NCBI GenBank assembly: GCA_035691485.1
Contig: DASSIZ010000017.1
Coordinates: 1-34,398, forward strand
Direction: 5' to 3'
Origin: Terriglobales bacterium
Lineage (GTDB): Bacteria; Acidobacteriota; Terriglobia; Terriglobales; Acidobacteriaceae
Length of the DNA: 34,398 bases
This document shows, in pieces, positions 23,190-32,242 of this stretch; within the stretch, counting starts at the first letter, position 1; each line of letters begins with the position of its first letter. A program made the translations under genes and the position numbers. The notes under the pieces were generated by a model, which saw only the letters and a list, made by a program, of their open reading frames with translations, made no database searches and was not told the DNA's origin.

Positions 23190-24758
23190 TTACTTCGGGC
23201 GCTGCCACACGCATGTACTCTCGCCGGCGTCGCGAAATCGTATCCATGACGGCGCGATCTGCGAACACTTCGCTCCGGCTTGCAAGAAATAATCGACCCG
23301 ATAGGTCAACGGCTCCGTCGCCGTCCACCGCCGCGCCTCCAGCCTTCGCGTATCGGTTTCGCCGGTCGGCATAACATGCTGGCGCGCAAAGTCAGCCCAG
23401 TACACCTTGTTGTGCGTGAAGATGGGCAAAATTTCCATCACCGGGGAAGAAGCCATCACTACTGAACCAGGCGGTGTGCTCTCTTGCAGCCACTCTAGAG
23501 TGTGAGGCATGCGCCAGTCCGGAGCCCAAGCTGCCTCGTCCGCGCCGACGATGCTCCGCAGCCGCAGATAGTCGACCACTTGCTCCGACGCCCCAAATCC
23601 GATCACCAGGGCGAAAATTGACGCCACCAGGACCTTCTTAGGCCTGAACTGCGCAAGCACCGCAGCCGCCATGATCGCCCACAGCGGGTTCAACGCGTCG
23701 ACGAAGTGGTACGCCTGAATTTGCCGGTTCGTGATCAGGTTCTGCAGCAGCAACGGCACACTCGCCACGAAAAATGCAAACGGAAACAGGAAAACCTTGG
23801 CCCGCCGACGCAGCCGCCATGCCACTACGGCGCCGGCTGCACATAGCGCCAAGTGCGGGGCGATGCCGAACTCCAGATGCCGCCCAGGCAACATCGTCAA
23901 AGTCGGAGCACGGTGAAGCGTCTCCTGGACCAGCGGGTTCGCTCCCGTGCGCACGGAGCTCGCCAGCATCGGCAAGGCAAGGACCAGACTCACGCCGGCC
24001 ATGACCAACAAACAGCTTCGACGCTCTGCCCGGCTTAGTATTGCCAACCCAATCACTCCCGCCCAGAGCACACTCCAGTAAAAGATCGGCAGGTAAAATA
24101 CCGCTCCCACCGCAAGCCCTGCCGTCACCGCCCGAAAATGATTTGGACGATTCCAACAGAGGGCCACCAGGCCAAGGACTGCGACGAAAACGGCCGTGTG
24201 GAACCCGGCGCTGAGAAACCTCGTGTAGCGCAGGAACGCAGGAAGTCCAGCGCGGTGGAAGTGCAGCATGCCCATCGAGGGGCCAAGCACCGTCAGAACT
24301 CCGGCGAGCGCAGCCATGACCGGTGTGAGATCCAAAGCCAGGCTGACCCAAGCCACTCCCAGGAAAATAGCCGCCGGCTGCAAAACACGGAACGCCGCAG
24401 CAATTTCCACGATGTTTAGTCGCAAAATTCGGCCGGCGATTGCCACCGCCCTCTCCGACAGTTCCGGCAGATACTTGGGTGCGGCATCGTATCCCGCGAT
24501 GTACGGATTCCCGAGCGGGTCACCGCGCATCGCGGCGGAGGTGCGCACCATGTAAATGGTTTCGTCTGGACGGAACACTGGCGGGATTTTTCCACTCTGC
24601 GCCAGCGAGATCAGCAAGGGGAGGGCGTACACCAGGCAAACCGGCGCCAGTAGTGCCCAGATGATGGCTTTGGAGCGGCCCTGCGGAGGCAGGCTTAACG
24701 AAATGTTGTTTCGTCCGGTCCTTCCAATCAACGGTGCAGGCTCGGTCGCGATCGTCAT
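23190..24758 (-). CDS. Polytopic membrane protein, GT-C-like glycosyltransferase
   Basis: A 522-residue membrane protein with roughly ten or eleven helices and a soluble C-terminal part. The first loop carries FRPDETIYMVRTSA with adjacent Asp65-Glu66, a typical GT-C acid pair. The hydrophobic core includes LPIFYWSVLWAGVIGLAI. The C-terminal portion (HTLEWLQESTPPGSVVMASSPV, WADFARQHVMPTG) is like the extracytoplasmic domain seen in large lipid-linked sugar transferases. ATG 24758 overlaps the previous stop as ATGA, so the two are coupled; the frame is open further upstream but that part overlaps the neighbour. The substrate cannot be told. Confidence 0.78.
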   Translation of the reverse strand: MTIATEPAPLIGRTGRNNISLSLPPQGRSKAIIWALLAPVCLVYALPLLISLAQSGKIPPVFRPDETIYMVRTSAAMRGDPLGNPYIAGYDAAPKYLPELSERAVAIAGRILRLNIVEIAAAFRVLQPAAIFLGVAWVSLALDLTPVMAALAGVLTVLGPSMGMLHFHRAGLPAFLRYTRFLSAGFHTAVFVAVLGLVALCWNRPNHFRAVTAGLAVGAVFYLPIFYWSVLWAGVIGLAILSRAERRSCLLVMAGVSLVLALPMLASSVRTGANPLVQETLHRAPTLTMLPGRHLEFGIAPHLALCAAGAVVAWRLRRRAKVFLFPFAFFVASVPLLLQNLITNRQIQAYHFVDALNPLWAIMAAAVLAQFRPKKVLVASIFALVIGFGASEQVVDYLRLRSIVGADEAAWAPDWRMPHTLEWLQESTPPGSVVMASSPVMEILPIFTHNKVYWADFARQHVMPTGETDTRRLEARRWTATEPLTYRVDYFLQAGAKCSQIAPSWIRFRDAGESTCVWQRPK

Positions 24759-26314
24759 TTGCTGATAACCGTGGGACTCCCCAGGGGCGAGCTCGCCGAT
24801 GGCACGACCGCCCTCACCGGGCGCCGCGCAAACCTTCTTTGCGGCAGCCGCGCTCGGGTGACTTGCGCGACGGGCAACAGAATCAGAATGCTGAGGCAAA
24901 CATTCTGCACCACTCCACCCAGATACTGGGACATCTGGGATTCCAGGGCCACGAAACCCGGCAGCAAGGCAAAGCCAACCCCCTTCATCAGAACGCCGGA
25001 ACTGCGGCTCAGCATCAAAGCGCCAAGACAGTCAAAGACAAGGCCAATAAACATCATCACGACAGCGGCTCCAAACCATCCGAAACTGATGTAACTCTCC
25101 GCCAGCACGCCCACCGAAATCGATACTCCGTCTAATCCCCGCTCCGAGGTGATGCCGTAGAGCACCTGGTACAAGCGGTTGGCGTCGTTGACCGTCGGCT
25201 TGTCGCGCCAGATCACTCGCGGGATCAGCGTGGTCGCCATGTAGGTATACATTTTCCAACCCTGGTGCGGAATTATGGCGGGCGTCAGATCCACCACGTT
25301 GGCCGTCGGCTGCAACAACGAAAAGCGGTTCATGGAACTGTAAATTTGAAGGCGAAGTGCATTCGTATCGGAATTGACCAACGCGCTTTCCCACGCGTCC
25401 CGCGACATCCTCAGCCAATTTGCCGCCCGTGATACGTCGCCCCCGGACGGGTTGGAGGAATACCAGGTATTCGCCCGGAACTCCTCCTTCGCCGGCTGCA
25501 GGAATAAAACGTATGCAAACACTGCAACAATCGCAGCCTTGGGGACGCTATGGCGAGCATCGATAACTACGCATCCCGTGACCATAATGATGGTAGCGCC
25601 GGTACCTATCCATCCCGTGGACAAGCCCGTCAGGAACGTCGTAGCGACGAATAGCACCAGCATTGCGCGCTCATAACCGGGTACGGGTCTCATCAAACTG
25701 CGCCGCAGCATAATCGCGTAGGCAATCAGCGGAACAATGTTGACGAGAATCACCAACACCTGTTTCAGGGAAGCGCCAAAGACGAGCACCGCAGACGGAA
25801 AGTAACGCACGACGGTCCCCATCAGCATCATCGCGACCAGCAGCTTGGCAGAGCTACGCGAATCGCGCAGGTGGAGGGTCGGCATTCGCCGCAGACGCCT
25901 TCCGGCGCCCAGATGCATGCCCGCGTAAATCGATGCCACTCCCAGCAAAGCCAGTAATTGGGCGCGAACTATGCCTTGCGGAGTAACAAACCCGCCGGAG
26001 AATCGCCAACTCTCCGCTCGACTCCAGAACAGCGGCACGCCATACGCCAGCCAGAACATACCCGCAATGCAGGCAAAAATTGGAAAATGTTTTTCTGCGG
26101 CAGGCTTCGCCTTCCACGCAATCCATGCGCCCCAGGCGATTTGAAGCAGAAGCAGAGACAGCAGTGCTTGTAGCCAGGTGACGCTGTTGCCGCGCGTCAG
26201 CCACAGAAAGAAGGTGACGAGAACCGGCACCGGCGTGTAACGGCGGCTTGTATCCGAGCGCACGCCGGACCCGATCATATGCCGCTGTAACGCTGGCGCT
26301 AGCCGAGGTCGCAT
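24755..26314 (-). CDS. Polytopic membrane protein, O-antigen polymerase/ligase-like
   Basis: A protein of about 519 residues with a dozen hydrophobic helices and one large non-cytoplasmic loop (FRANTWYSSNPSGGDVSRAANWLRMSRDAW and the following 100 residues). The loop holds TLIPRVIWRDKPTVNDAN and a later GVLAESYISFGWFG, both characteristic of Wzy-like repeat-unit polymerases. It probably polymerises or transfers lipid-linked glycan at the periplasmic face. The start is not certain: ATG 26314 and ATG 26278 lack good ribosome sites and a GTG at 26410 has AAAGGGTGGGG upstream. It opens a tightly packed group with the two GT-C-like genes. Confidence 0.8.
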   Translation of the reverse strand: MRPRLAPALQRHMIGSGVRSDTSRRYTPVPVLVTFFLWLTRGNSVTWLQALLSLLLLQIAWGAWIAWKAKPAAEKHFPIFACIAGMFWLAYGVPLFWSRAESWRFSGGFVTPQGIVRAQLLALLGVASIYAGMHLGAGRRLRRMPTLHLRDSRSSAKLLVAMMLMGTVVRYFPSAVLVFGASLKQVLVILVNIVPLIAYAIMLRRSLMRPVPGYERAMLVLFVATTFLTGLSTGWIGTGATIIMVTGCVVIDARHSVPKAAIVAVFAYVLFLQPAKEEFRANTWYSSNPSGGDVSRAANWLRMSRDAWESALVNSDTNALRLQIYSSMNRFSLLQPTANVVDLTPAIIPHQGWKMYTYMATTLIPRVIWRDKPTVNDANRLYQVLYGITSERGLDGVSISVGVLAESYISFGWFGAAVVMMFIGLVFDCLGALMLSRSSGVLMKGVGFALLPGFVALESQMSQYLGGVVQNVCLSILILLPVAQVTRARLPQRRFARRPVRAVVPSASSPLGSPTVISK

Positions 26315-26461
26315 CGCGATCTTTAAAGGGTCCTCCGGCAAACTCCGGCAGGGTCGACTGTCAATCGCCGGAAGCTGCCACCGAAGTTTTCGAATCGTAG
26401 CATGGTTCACGCCCCACCCTTTGCTGATTCAAGACTCGGTATTCAGTTGAATATCGGCCGG

Positions 26462-26486
26462 AAACGAAAACCGCTCGGTGGCGGTT
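26462..26486 (-). terminator. Rho-independent terminator after the GT4 gene
   Basis: On the minus strand AACCGC-CACCGA-GCGGTT (26486-26469) forms a six-base perfect stem, followed by TTCGTTTC. It lies 12 bases past the GT4 stop codon. It would separate the GT4 gene from the membrane-protein genes below it. Confidence 0.45.
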
Positions 26487-26498
26487 CGAGCATCCGCC

Positions 26499-27674
26499 TC
26501 ACCGCCGGCGGACGGAATGGACTGCTTCCACAACCCCGCTGACCGCCACTGCCGTCGAGTACTCGGCCACTCGACGCGCGGCTGCTTCGCCCATTCGCCG
26601 CAGACGTTCACGATCGGCGGCGAACGATGCCATGCGCGCCAAGAGCGCTTCCACATGACCGGCCGGGTAGGTCGCGCCCGTCGATGGCGTGATGAGATCC
26701 GGGCCGCAACCGACTTTGTCTGAAACAATGCATGGGCGGCTGCATGCCATGGCTTCATTTACCACCAGGCCCCAAGTTTCACCGCCGGAGGTAAGGTCCA
26801 GTGCATCGCAGGCCACATAGGCCTTCACCATCTCGCTCTGATTCAAAAACCCGGTGAATGTCACCGGCGCCCCGCGCTCTCGAGCGAACGCCTCCGCTTC
26901 GGCCCGCAGCGGCCCATCTCCAGCCATCAACCCGTGTACCCGTATGCCACTGCGTGCGGCCAACTCCAGCGCCCGCAAGAAATCCAGCGGACGCTTTTGA
27001 CCAATGAATTTCGCCGCCCAGAGAAACACGACACAATCTGGCGGCAGTCGCCACTCGGCGCGAGTCTGTGCCCGCTGCGGGAGAAGGCGCGCGACATGCT
27101 CGCCGAACCAGCGCTCGTCAATCGAATGGGGAACTAAAAAAATGCGGTCGCGCCGGGCGCCATAGTGAAGAAAGTAATCGCGTGCCCACTGGCCGACGGC
27201 CAGGCAGGCGTCCATGCGGGGTATGAACAGGCGGTACACGGGCCACTTGGCCGCCGCCGTTAGCGCCGGCCGTTCGGTGTGCAGATGGGAATCGCTGCGC
27301 ACCATCACCGGTGTACCGCTTTGCCGGCAAGCGAAAATGGACTGCCAGTAACTCTTGCGATTCCAGCCGCAATTGATCACCGCATCGAGACGGCATTGAC
27401 GAATGAGGTCGCGAATCTCCGGCGTGTCCAGCCCGCCGAAATGGTCCAGCGAAGGCGTCGTGGCGATGTTCTTGAGGAACCGGTGCGGGTAGCCGTCGAG
27501 GAGCGGAATGTCCCAGTCGAACTCGACGCCGAACCCCGCCTCCGCCTGCTCCTTGGGCGTGGCGTAGTGGCAGAAAAAAACTTCCAGGTCCAGATCCGGA
27601 TGTGCCGCCAGCGCGCGAAACCAATGGGCCTGGTATTGAATCGGATGCGTGGCAACAATGGCGATGCGCTTCAA
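26499..27674 (-). CDS. Glycosyltransferase family 4 (GT-B fold)
   Basis: A 391-residue cytoplasmic glycosyltransferase. It begins with the family's HPIQYQAHWFRALAAHPDL acceptor-side signature and ends with a nucleotide-sugar domain: FLWAAKFIGQKRPLDFLRAL, then MAGDGPLRAEAEAF, TFTGFLNQSEM and the E-x7-E motif in SGGETWGLVVNEAMACSRP. These enzymes add a sugar to a lipid-linked precursor of O-antigen or exopolysaccharide at the cytoplasmic face. The start is a TTG (27674), supported because homologues begin just at this residue; GAGGA lies about 16 bases upstream. A hairpin terminator follows the gene. The sugar is unknown. Confidence 0.92.
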   Translation of the reverse strand: MKRIAIVATHPIQYQAHWFRALAAHPDLDLEVFFCHYATPKEQAEAGFGVEFDWDIPLLDGYPHRFLKNIATTPSLDHFGGLDTPEIRDLIRQCRLDAVINCGWNRKSYWQSIFACRQSGTPVMVRSDSHLHTERPALTAAAKWPVYRLFIPRMDACLAVGQWARDYFLHYGARRDRIFLVPHSIDERWFGEHVARLLPQRAQTRAEWRLPPDCVVFLWAAKFIGQKRPLDFLRALELAARSGIRVHGLMAGDGPLRAEAEAFARERGAPVTFTGFLNQSEMVKAYVACDALDLTSGGETWGLVVNEAMACSRPCIVSDKVGCGPDLITPSTGATYPAGHVEALLARMASFAADRERLRRMGEAAARRVAEYSTAVAVSGVVEAVHSVRRR

Positions 27675-27782
27675 AACTTTCGCTGTTGCGTCCTCGAGAA
27701 ATGGGGGCTTGCCGCAACAGTGTACTCGATTGCCACAACTGAACGTGGCCGTCAGAAGTCGGATACCAACAGCCCCCTCGGC

Positions 27783-28295
27783 CTAGAAGCTGTACTTCAA
27801 CGACAGCGTTCCGACGTTCGCGTGGAAGTCTCGAGGAGCGACCACCCGCAGGAGCCCCAGGCTTGCGGCCTCATCCTTCGAGTTGTAGTCGTAGTAGCTC
27901 CACACGCCCTTGAACTGGACCCCTTTGACCACCTCGTAGGCAATGCCCAAATGAGCCTTGTGCCAGTTGATGGCCTGCGGGCCGAGCGGCTGATCCGGAA
28001 ACGGACCGACGAAGGCACAGGTCGGCGCCCCGCTCACGGTCCCGACTTGCGGTGCGTTGGAAGGACAAGCCAGACCCAATGGATTACTTCCGGCAAGAGC
28101 CGGTGCGTTACCGAACACATCACCGACAACCAGGAGCTGTGTGCCATTGTCGGCGCGCAGCCACCTGGTGTGTCCGTTATCGCCGGTGATTTCATAGCCC
28201 AGGGTCAGGGTCACCCGCTTGACCGGCTGAAAGGAAATGTTGGCGTAACCGGAGTTCGTGGTCTCCTGATAGTCCAATAGCAAGTTTCGAGCCGT
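27783..28295 (-). pseudogene. C-terminal fragment of an outer-membrane beta-barrel protein
   Basis: About 170 codons encode only the last strands of a barrel: GYANISFQPVKRVTLTLGYEIT, then a long loop, NWHKAHLGIAYEVVKGVQFKGVWSYYDY across about 140-165, and a C-terminal NVGTLSLKYSF with the terminal Phe of outer-membrane proteins. There is no signal peptide. The frame is formally open to 28373, but those codons pass through a hairpin and do not resemble a protein start. It is best read as the tail of a decayed or partly deleted barrel gene lying just behind the MtrB-like gene. Its repeated YYDYNSKDE and strand pattern resemble large acidobacterial barrels rather than the MtrB neighbour. Confidence 0.6.
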
Positions 28296-28321
28296 GGAAG
28301 CCGGCGGCAGTAGCATGAGCG

Positions 28322-28359
28322 CCCACTGTACGTGGGATGGGCACCATGACCCATCCCAC
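28322..28359. repeat. Perfect inverted repeat behind the MtrB-like gene
   Basis: Ten-base perfect arms GTGGGATGGG (28332-28341) and CCCATCCCAC (28350-28359) surround an eight-base loop. A further CCCAC at 28322-28326 could pair alternatively with the first arm. It starts 17 bases past the MtrB-like stop. No T tract follows on the minus strand, so it is either an mRNA-protecting hairpin or a REP-like element rather than a standard terminator. Confidence 0.55.
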
Positions 28360-28375
28360 TCGTTACAGGCCAAGC

Positions 28376-31147
28376 TTAGAAGTGGTACTCGAGTGTGGCC
28401 GCGATGTAGTGCACACGGTACGAGGGCTGGTCGACCCCGAGGAACAGGTATCTGGCTGCGGAGTTGTCGCCCACCGCGAAATACGGATAGAAGGGGCTGG
28501 ACGTAAAAGCCGGAGTTGCAGGATTAACTGTTGGGGAGTTGGCCAGTAGCCTGACGTTGCATGGGGCACCGACCAGATTTGCTGCCGCCGACCCGGTGAA
28601 GGGCGCCTGGGGGCTGATGCAACCCATGTAAGGCGTCATGGCCGAAGTCTGGTAGTCCTTGTTGTCGAACTGCTGGAGGCGGTACTCAAACTTGGGCACG
28701 AAGCTCTTGCTTAGCTTGTACTTGAAGACAACCGCCAGCTCGTGCATGCGGGTAGTGGTTTGGGGATAGGACGTAGCTGCGCTTGTATTAACCAGAGTGA
28801 AGCAATCTGGCCTGGAGGGAGCACACGAAAGCGAAGTCGCCCCAGCAGCGGTATTGATGATTCTGGAGTCGCCCAGCCACGAGGTGAGGACATTGCCGGT
28901 TCCCGCCGACAAAGAATAGTAAGTCGAAATGTTGATCTTCTTGCTGGCCGAAGCATCTATGCCTGCTGTATACGTGTCAAAAATGTCGCGATAGATGCTT
29001 GACCAATCATTGTTGCTGGTGTCGCATCCGTTACAGGTGAGGATGGTCTGCACGCCAGTGGTGGGCGCGCGGTTTCGCGAGACCATGCGCTTGTGGTACC
29101 TCTCGTGGGCATACTCGGCAAACAACGAGAGGTTCTTCGAAAACGCGTAACTACCATCAACGGCGTAGATGAACGACAGGTCCTTCAACGCACCGTAGAG
29201 ATAGTATGGACCAACGGTTGTTCCTTGGCCCCCGGTGGGGGTAGGGTTGAGCGGGACGGCACTGTTGACGCCACCTTTGCGGTTAAAGTCGTTCTGGATG
29301 GTCTGGAAACTGCCGGTGAAGGTGAATTTCTGAAGATTGTACTGCACCATGACATCAGCCCGGTTCAGCAGCCGGGAAGCTTCATCAAACCGGCGGTGAC
29401 ACCGTTGCTCGCTGGTAAAGGCTGTGGTGGTGGTATCGGAACAGGGAACTTCCACCTCCACCCCGGCAGCATTGATAAAGGACGCTTCCCTATCCTGGTA
29501 TTCCTCCGGCTTGCGATCCTGGTGCCGCCCCGACACGCGGAACAGCAGGTCCCGGGTCGGACTCCAGTCAACGCCGCCAAAGAAGGAATTCTCGGTGGAA
29601 TGGGCGGCGTCACGATGGCTACGGTCCATCCATTCGCGCTCGTAGCCGACCTTGACCGTGCTGCGAGTGGCGAAAAACCAGTCGCCACTCACCTCGAAAG
29701 TCTTGCGGTTATAGCCAAAGGGACTGTTGATCTCGGTGGCGCCACTGCCGGACGTGACCGTGGGATCGCCCGGAGTTAACTGGCCTGTTGCGGTGGCGTT
29801 CGCCCCGATAGTGTCACCCAGAATGGGCGTGAATGCGCGACTGGGAGTGTTGTTGTTGTAGTCGTAATGGCGATACTTGGCCGCCAGTTCGACACTCTTG
29901 ACAGGCTTCAGTATGGCCGTCCAGTTCATGGCCAGTGTCTGCTTCTGGCCTCCCAGGCGGGGCGCCGGAAGCGCCCCAACGGTGATCGCGGTGTTCGCCG
30001 TGTAGGGAAGGAAAGGGTCATTCTGGCGCAGCCAGCCGGGGTTGACTGTACCCTGAATGCGCACGTACTTGCCGAGGTCGAAGGCGCCGGCAAAGTTCAG
30101 GTAGTGCGCATGATTGTCGGGATAAAGATCCACCTGTCCGTGGGCGGGAACGGCGCCAATGGAACACCGAGACGTGCCCGTACACCCGTTCTGGCCCGGG
30201 GCAAAGGTCAACACAGGAACATCCGCGGTGGCAAACGGGTTGTCGAAAACCATGGATGGGGTATTGTTTGTGAAAAACGACCCAGTGTAACCGACCTGCA
30301 CCACCCAGCTCTGCTTGCCGTATTCGATCGACGGTTTCACGGTGTTGGTGAAATAGTCGATCGTCTCGGGAAGCTCGACGCCCGTACCGGGACTTGGCAG
30401 AGGGTTTGCTGCCGTACCAGTGAGCCCGGAAGACAGGCTATTGGCGCTCGCGCTGGGGCTTGGGTTGAAGAGCAGTCCAATGGGCCGCGTCCCCACCTGG
30501 TTTTCGCGCGTGTACAAGATCGAGATGTTGAAGTCAGGGGTGATGTTGTAGCTGATCAGGCCCGTCCCACCCTTGCGGACAATGGCGGGCACGATGAAAG
30601 TTTCGCCGGGAACCAGTTGCGTAGCCACTAGCGGCGGCAGGTTGTTATTGATCTGGATTGCCGTGCCGATGGCTGACGCCGCCGTCAACGACGTCTTCAG
30701 GGCCGGCGACAACGTCCACACCCCGCGGCCGGTAAGCACATAGGGGGTTCGCGTGGTGTTGGAGTAAGTGTGCGGTATCTCGTCGTAGCGGAACTGGACC
30801 TTGAACTTGCCGTATTCACCCAAGGTCGTCAAGTAGCTCTGGTTCTTGTAGAACGTGCTTTGCGACTGCGCGTTCAAATACATCTTCGACCCTAGCACAT
30901 TATCCAGATTGACGAAGAACCTGGGGACCACGAAGCCGTTGCGGATGTCGCGATACTCGCTGTATTTCGAGGTAAAAATGTCGGGACTGAATGGCAGATC
31001 AGGGCGGCCGTAGACGTCGCCCCAGGAATGCCGGACGCCAAACTCGACGCTGCCAAGTGGGACCTTTTCTTCTTGCCCGTAAAGCGCCGCGGGAAGAAGC
31101 AGAAGTGCGAGCAGCACAACCAGCGTAAGTTGCTTTGTTTTTTTCAT
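28376..31147 (-). CDS. MtrB/PioB-family outer-membrane barrel of an electron conduit
   Basis: A 923-residue outer-membrane protein. A signal peptide (MKKTKQLTLVVLLALLLLPAALYG) comes first, followed by EFGVRHSWGDVYGRPDL and a long barrel of alternating aromatic/hydrophilic strands (KFKVQFRYDEIPHTYSN, SIEYGKQSWVVQVGYTGSFF), many with the paired-strand look of MtrB/PioB, ending in LEYHF. The family forms the porin sleeve that holds a multi-heme cytochrome through the outer membrane. The N-terminal CxxC of Shewanella MtrB is absent. AAGGAGG lies ten bases before the ATG. The decaheme cytochrome ends 15 bases upstream, so the two form an operon, cytochrome first. Length is larger than MtrB of Shewanella (about 700). 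Confidence 0.9.
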   Translation of the reverse strand: MKKTKQLTLVVLLALLLLPAALYGQEEKVPLGSVEFGVRHSWGDVYGRPDLPFSPDIFTSKYSEYRDIRNGFVVPRFFVNLDNVLGSKMYLNAQSQSTFYKNQSYLTTLGEYGKFKVQFRYDEIPHTYSNTTRTPYVLTGRGVWTLSPALKTSLTAASAIGTAIQINNNLPPLVATQLVPGETFIVPAIVRKGGTGLISYNITPDFNISILYTRENQVGTRPIGLLFNPSPSASANSLSSGLTGTAANPLPSPGTGVELPETIDYFTNTVKPSIEYGKQSWVVQVGYTGSFFTNNTPSMVFDNPFATADVPVLTFAPGQNGCTGTSRCSIGAVPAHGQVDLYPDNHAHYLNFAGAFDLGKYVRIQGTVNPGWLRQNDPFLPYTANTAITVGALPAPRLGGQKQTLAMNWTAILKPVKSVELAAKYRHYDYNNNTPSRAFTPILGDTIGANATATGQLTPGDPTVTSGSGATEINSPFGYNRKTFEVSGDWFFATRSTVKVGYEREWMDRSHRDAAHSTENSFFGGVDWSPTRDLLFRVSGRHQDRKPEEYQDREASFINAAGVEVEVPCSDTTTTAFTSEQRCHRRFDEASRLLNRADVMVQYNLQKFTFTGSFQTIQNDFNRKGGVNSAVPLNPTPTGGQGTTVGPYYLYGALKDLSFIYAVDGSYAFSKNLSLFAEYAHERYHKRMVSRNRAPTTGVQTILTCNGCDTSNNDWSSIYRDIFDTYTAGIDASASKKINISTYYSLSAGTGNVLTSWLGDSRIINTAAGATSLSCAPSRPDCFTLVNTSAATSYPQTTTRMHELAVVFKYKLSKSFVPKFEYRLQQFDNKDYQTSAMTPYMGCISPQAPFTGSAAANLVGAPCNVRLLANSPTVNPATPAFTSSPFYPYFAVGDNSAARYLFLGVDQPSYRVHYIAATLEYHF

Positions 31148-31162
31148 TGCTCTTCTTCCTCC

Positions 31163-32140
31163 TTAGCGCAAAAACATATTTCCGGACGGGTGGTTAGACC
31201 CGTGGATCTGGGAATGACAATTGGTACAACCGCGGTTGAAGTCGCGGATTGCAGGGAGCAGCGTGGGTGTGGTGGGGTGACGGCTGGTCACGTGACAGGA
31301 ATCGCAAACCCGTGGCATCCGCACTTTCAGCAATTGCGGGTTGTTAGTGCCGTGCGCTTCATGGCAGTTAGCGCAGTTTTCCATCACCGGGGGATGTTCC
31401 CAGAGGAACGGCCCTCTCCGCTCGGTGTGACATGAGAGGCAGTTCTCGTTGACGGTGGCCTGAATGAGCTGTTTCGGATTGGGCGTGCCGTGGGGATTAT
31501 GACAACTGGTGCAGGTGACCTTGCCTTCACGGTACGGCATGTGCGAGGAGCGCTGCAACTGTGCGCGCCGCATCTGGTGACAATCCAGGCAGAGTTCAGG
31601 CTGGGGCTTCTTCACCCCGCTGACTTCGGTGAGCGGCTGGCTATAGCGCGCCTCGGAGGTAAGCTTATCGTATCGGCGGCCCGGATTTCCGTAGTGGACC
31701 TGATGGCAGTTGATGCAGGCAATGGCGCGCGACTCGTGCGGGCTGCCGCGCCAGAAGATGCGATTGCCGCGTGAGTGGCAGGTGAGGCAAGCCGAGTTCT
31801 GCTCCTCCACCGAGTTCTTGGAATCCTTGGTGAAGCGGACAGGAATGGTGTCCTTGCCGCCACCGGCTTCCACGTGAGCCTTACCCGGCCCGTGGCAAGC
31901 TTCGCAGCCACGAGCTTCCCACGGCGTTTTGGGATGCGCCATGGACTTACCCATGACGGTATTGACGTACGACTTTTGCTGGCCCTCGTGACAGGCGACG
32001 CAGGTGTCCATGCCGACGTAATCGCCGTCAGATTTTGCGGCAGGTTTCGCGTTGGCCTGTGGAGCGGCGGAGTTGGACTGTGCGCCGGCGAGGGCCGTCG
32101 CGAAGATTAAAACGAGGAAGACTCCCGATATGGACCTCAT
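31163..32140 (-). CDS. DmsE-family decaheme c-type cytochrome
   Basis: A 325-residue periplasmic cytochrome with ten CxxCH heme sites, at residues 47, 79, 118, 142, 184, 210, 234, 256, 279 and 305 (first Cys). The MtrA/DmsE type carries electrons across the periplasm into an outer-membrane barrel. The signal peptide is MRSISGVFLVLIFATALAGA. The end, CTNCHSQIHGSNHPSGNMFLR (last 21 residues, shown here only by its motif), is a DmsE signature. ATG 32140 is chosen for the signal peptide; GGAGGT lies 15 bases upstream, farther than usual, and the frame is open to 32356 without a signal. It is followed by its MtrB-like partner 15 bases downstream. Confidence 0.93.
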   Translation of the reverse strand: MRSISGVFLVLIFATALAGAQSNSAAPQANAKPAAKSDGDYVGMDTCVACHEGQQKSYVNTVMGKSMAHPKTPWEARGCEACHGPGKAHVEAGGGKDTIPVRFTKDSKNSVEEQNSACLTCHSRGNRIFWRGSPHESRAIACINCHQVHYGNPGRRYDKLTSEARYSQPLTEVSGVKKPQPELCLDCHQMRRAQLQRSSHMPYREGKVTCTSCHNPHGTPNPKQLIQATVNENCLSCHTERRGPFLWEHPPVMENCANCHEAHGTNNPQLLKVRMPRVCDSCHVTSRHPTTPTLLPAIRDFNRGCTNCHSQIHGSNHPSGNMFLR

Positions 32141-32242
32141 AGCCGGCTGCGCCCGACCTCCTTTGTTTGTATTGGAATAAACATGAGCCCGAAACGGGTC
32201 CCGCAAAACAGGGCCATAATGGGCATCGTTGTACGAAAGGGC

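Noticed and set aside
28332-28359. Standard terminator for the electron-conduit operon
   Set aside because: The hairpin is strong but has no T tract on either side in the right direction, so I list it as an inverted repeat only.
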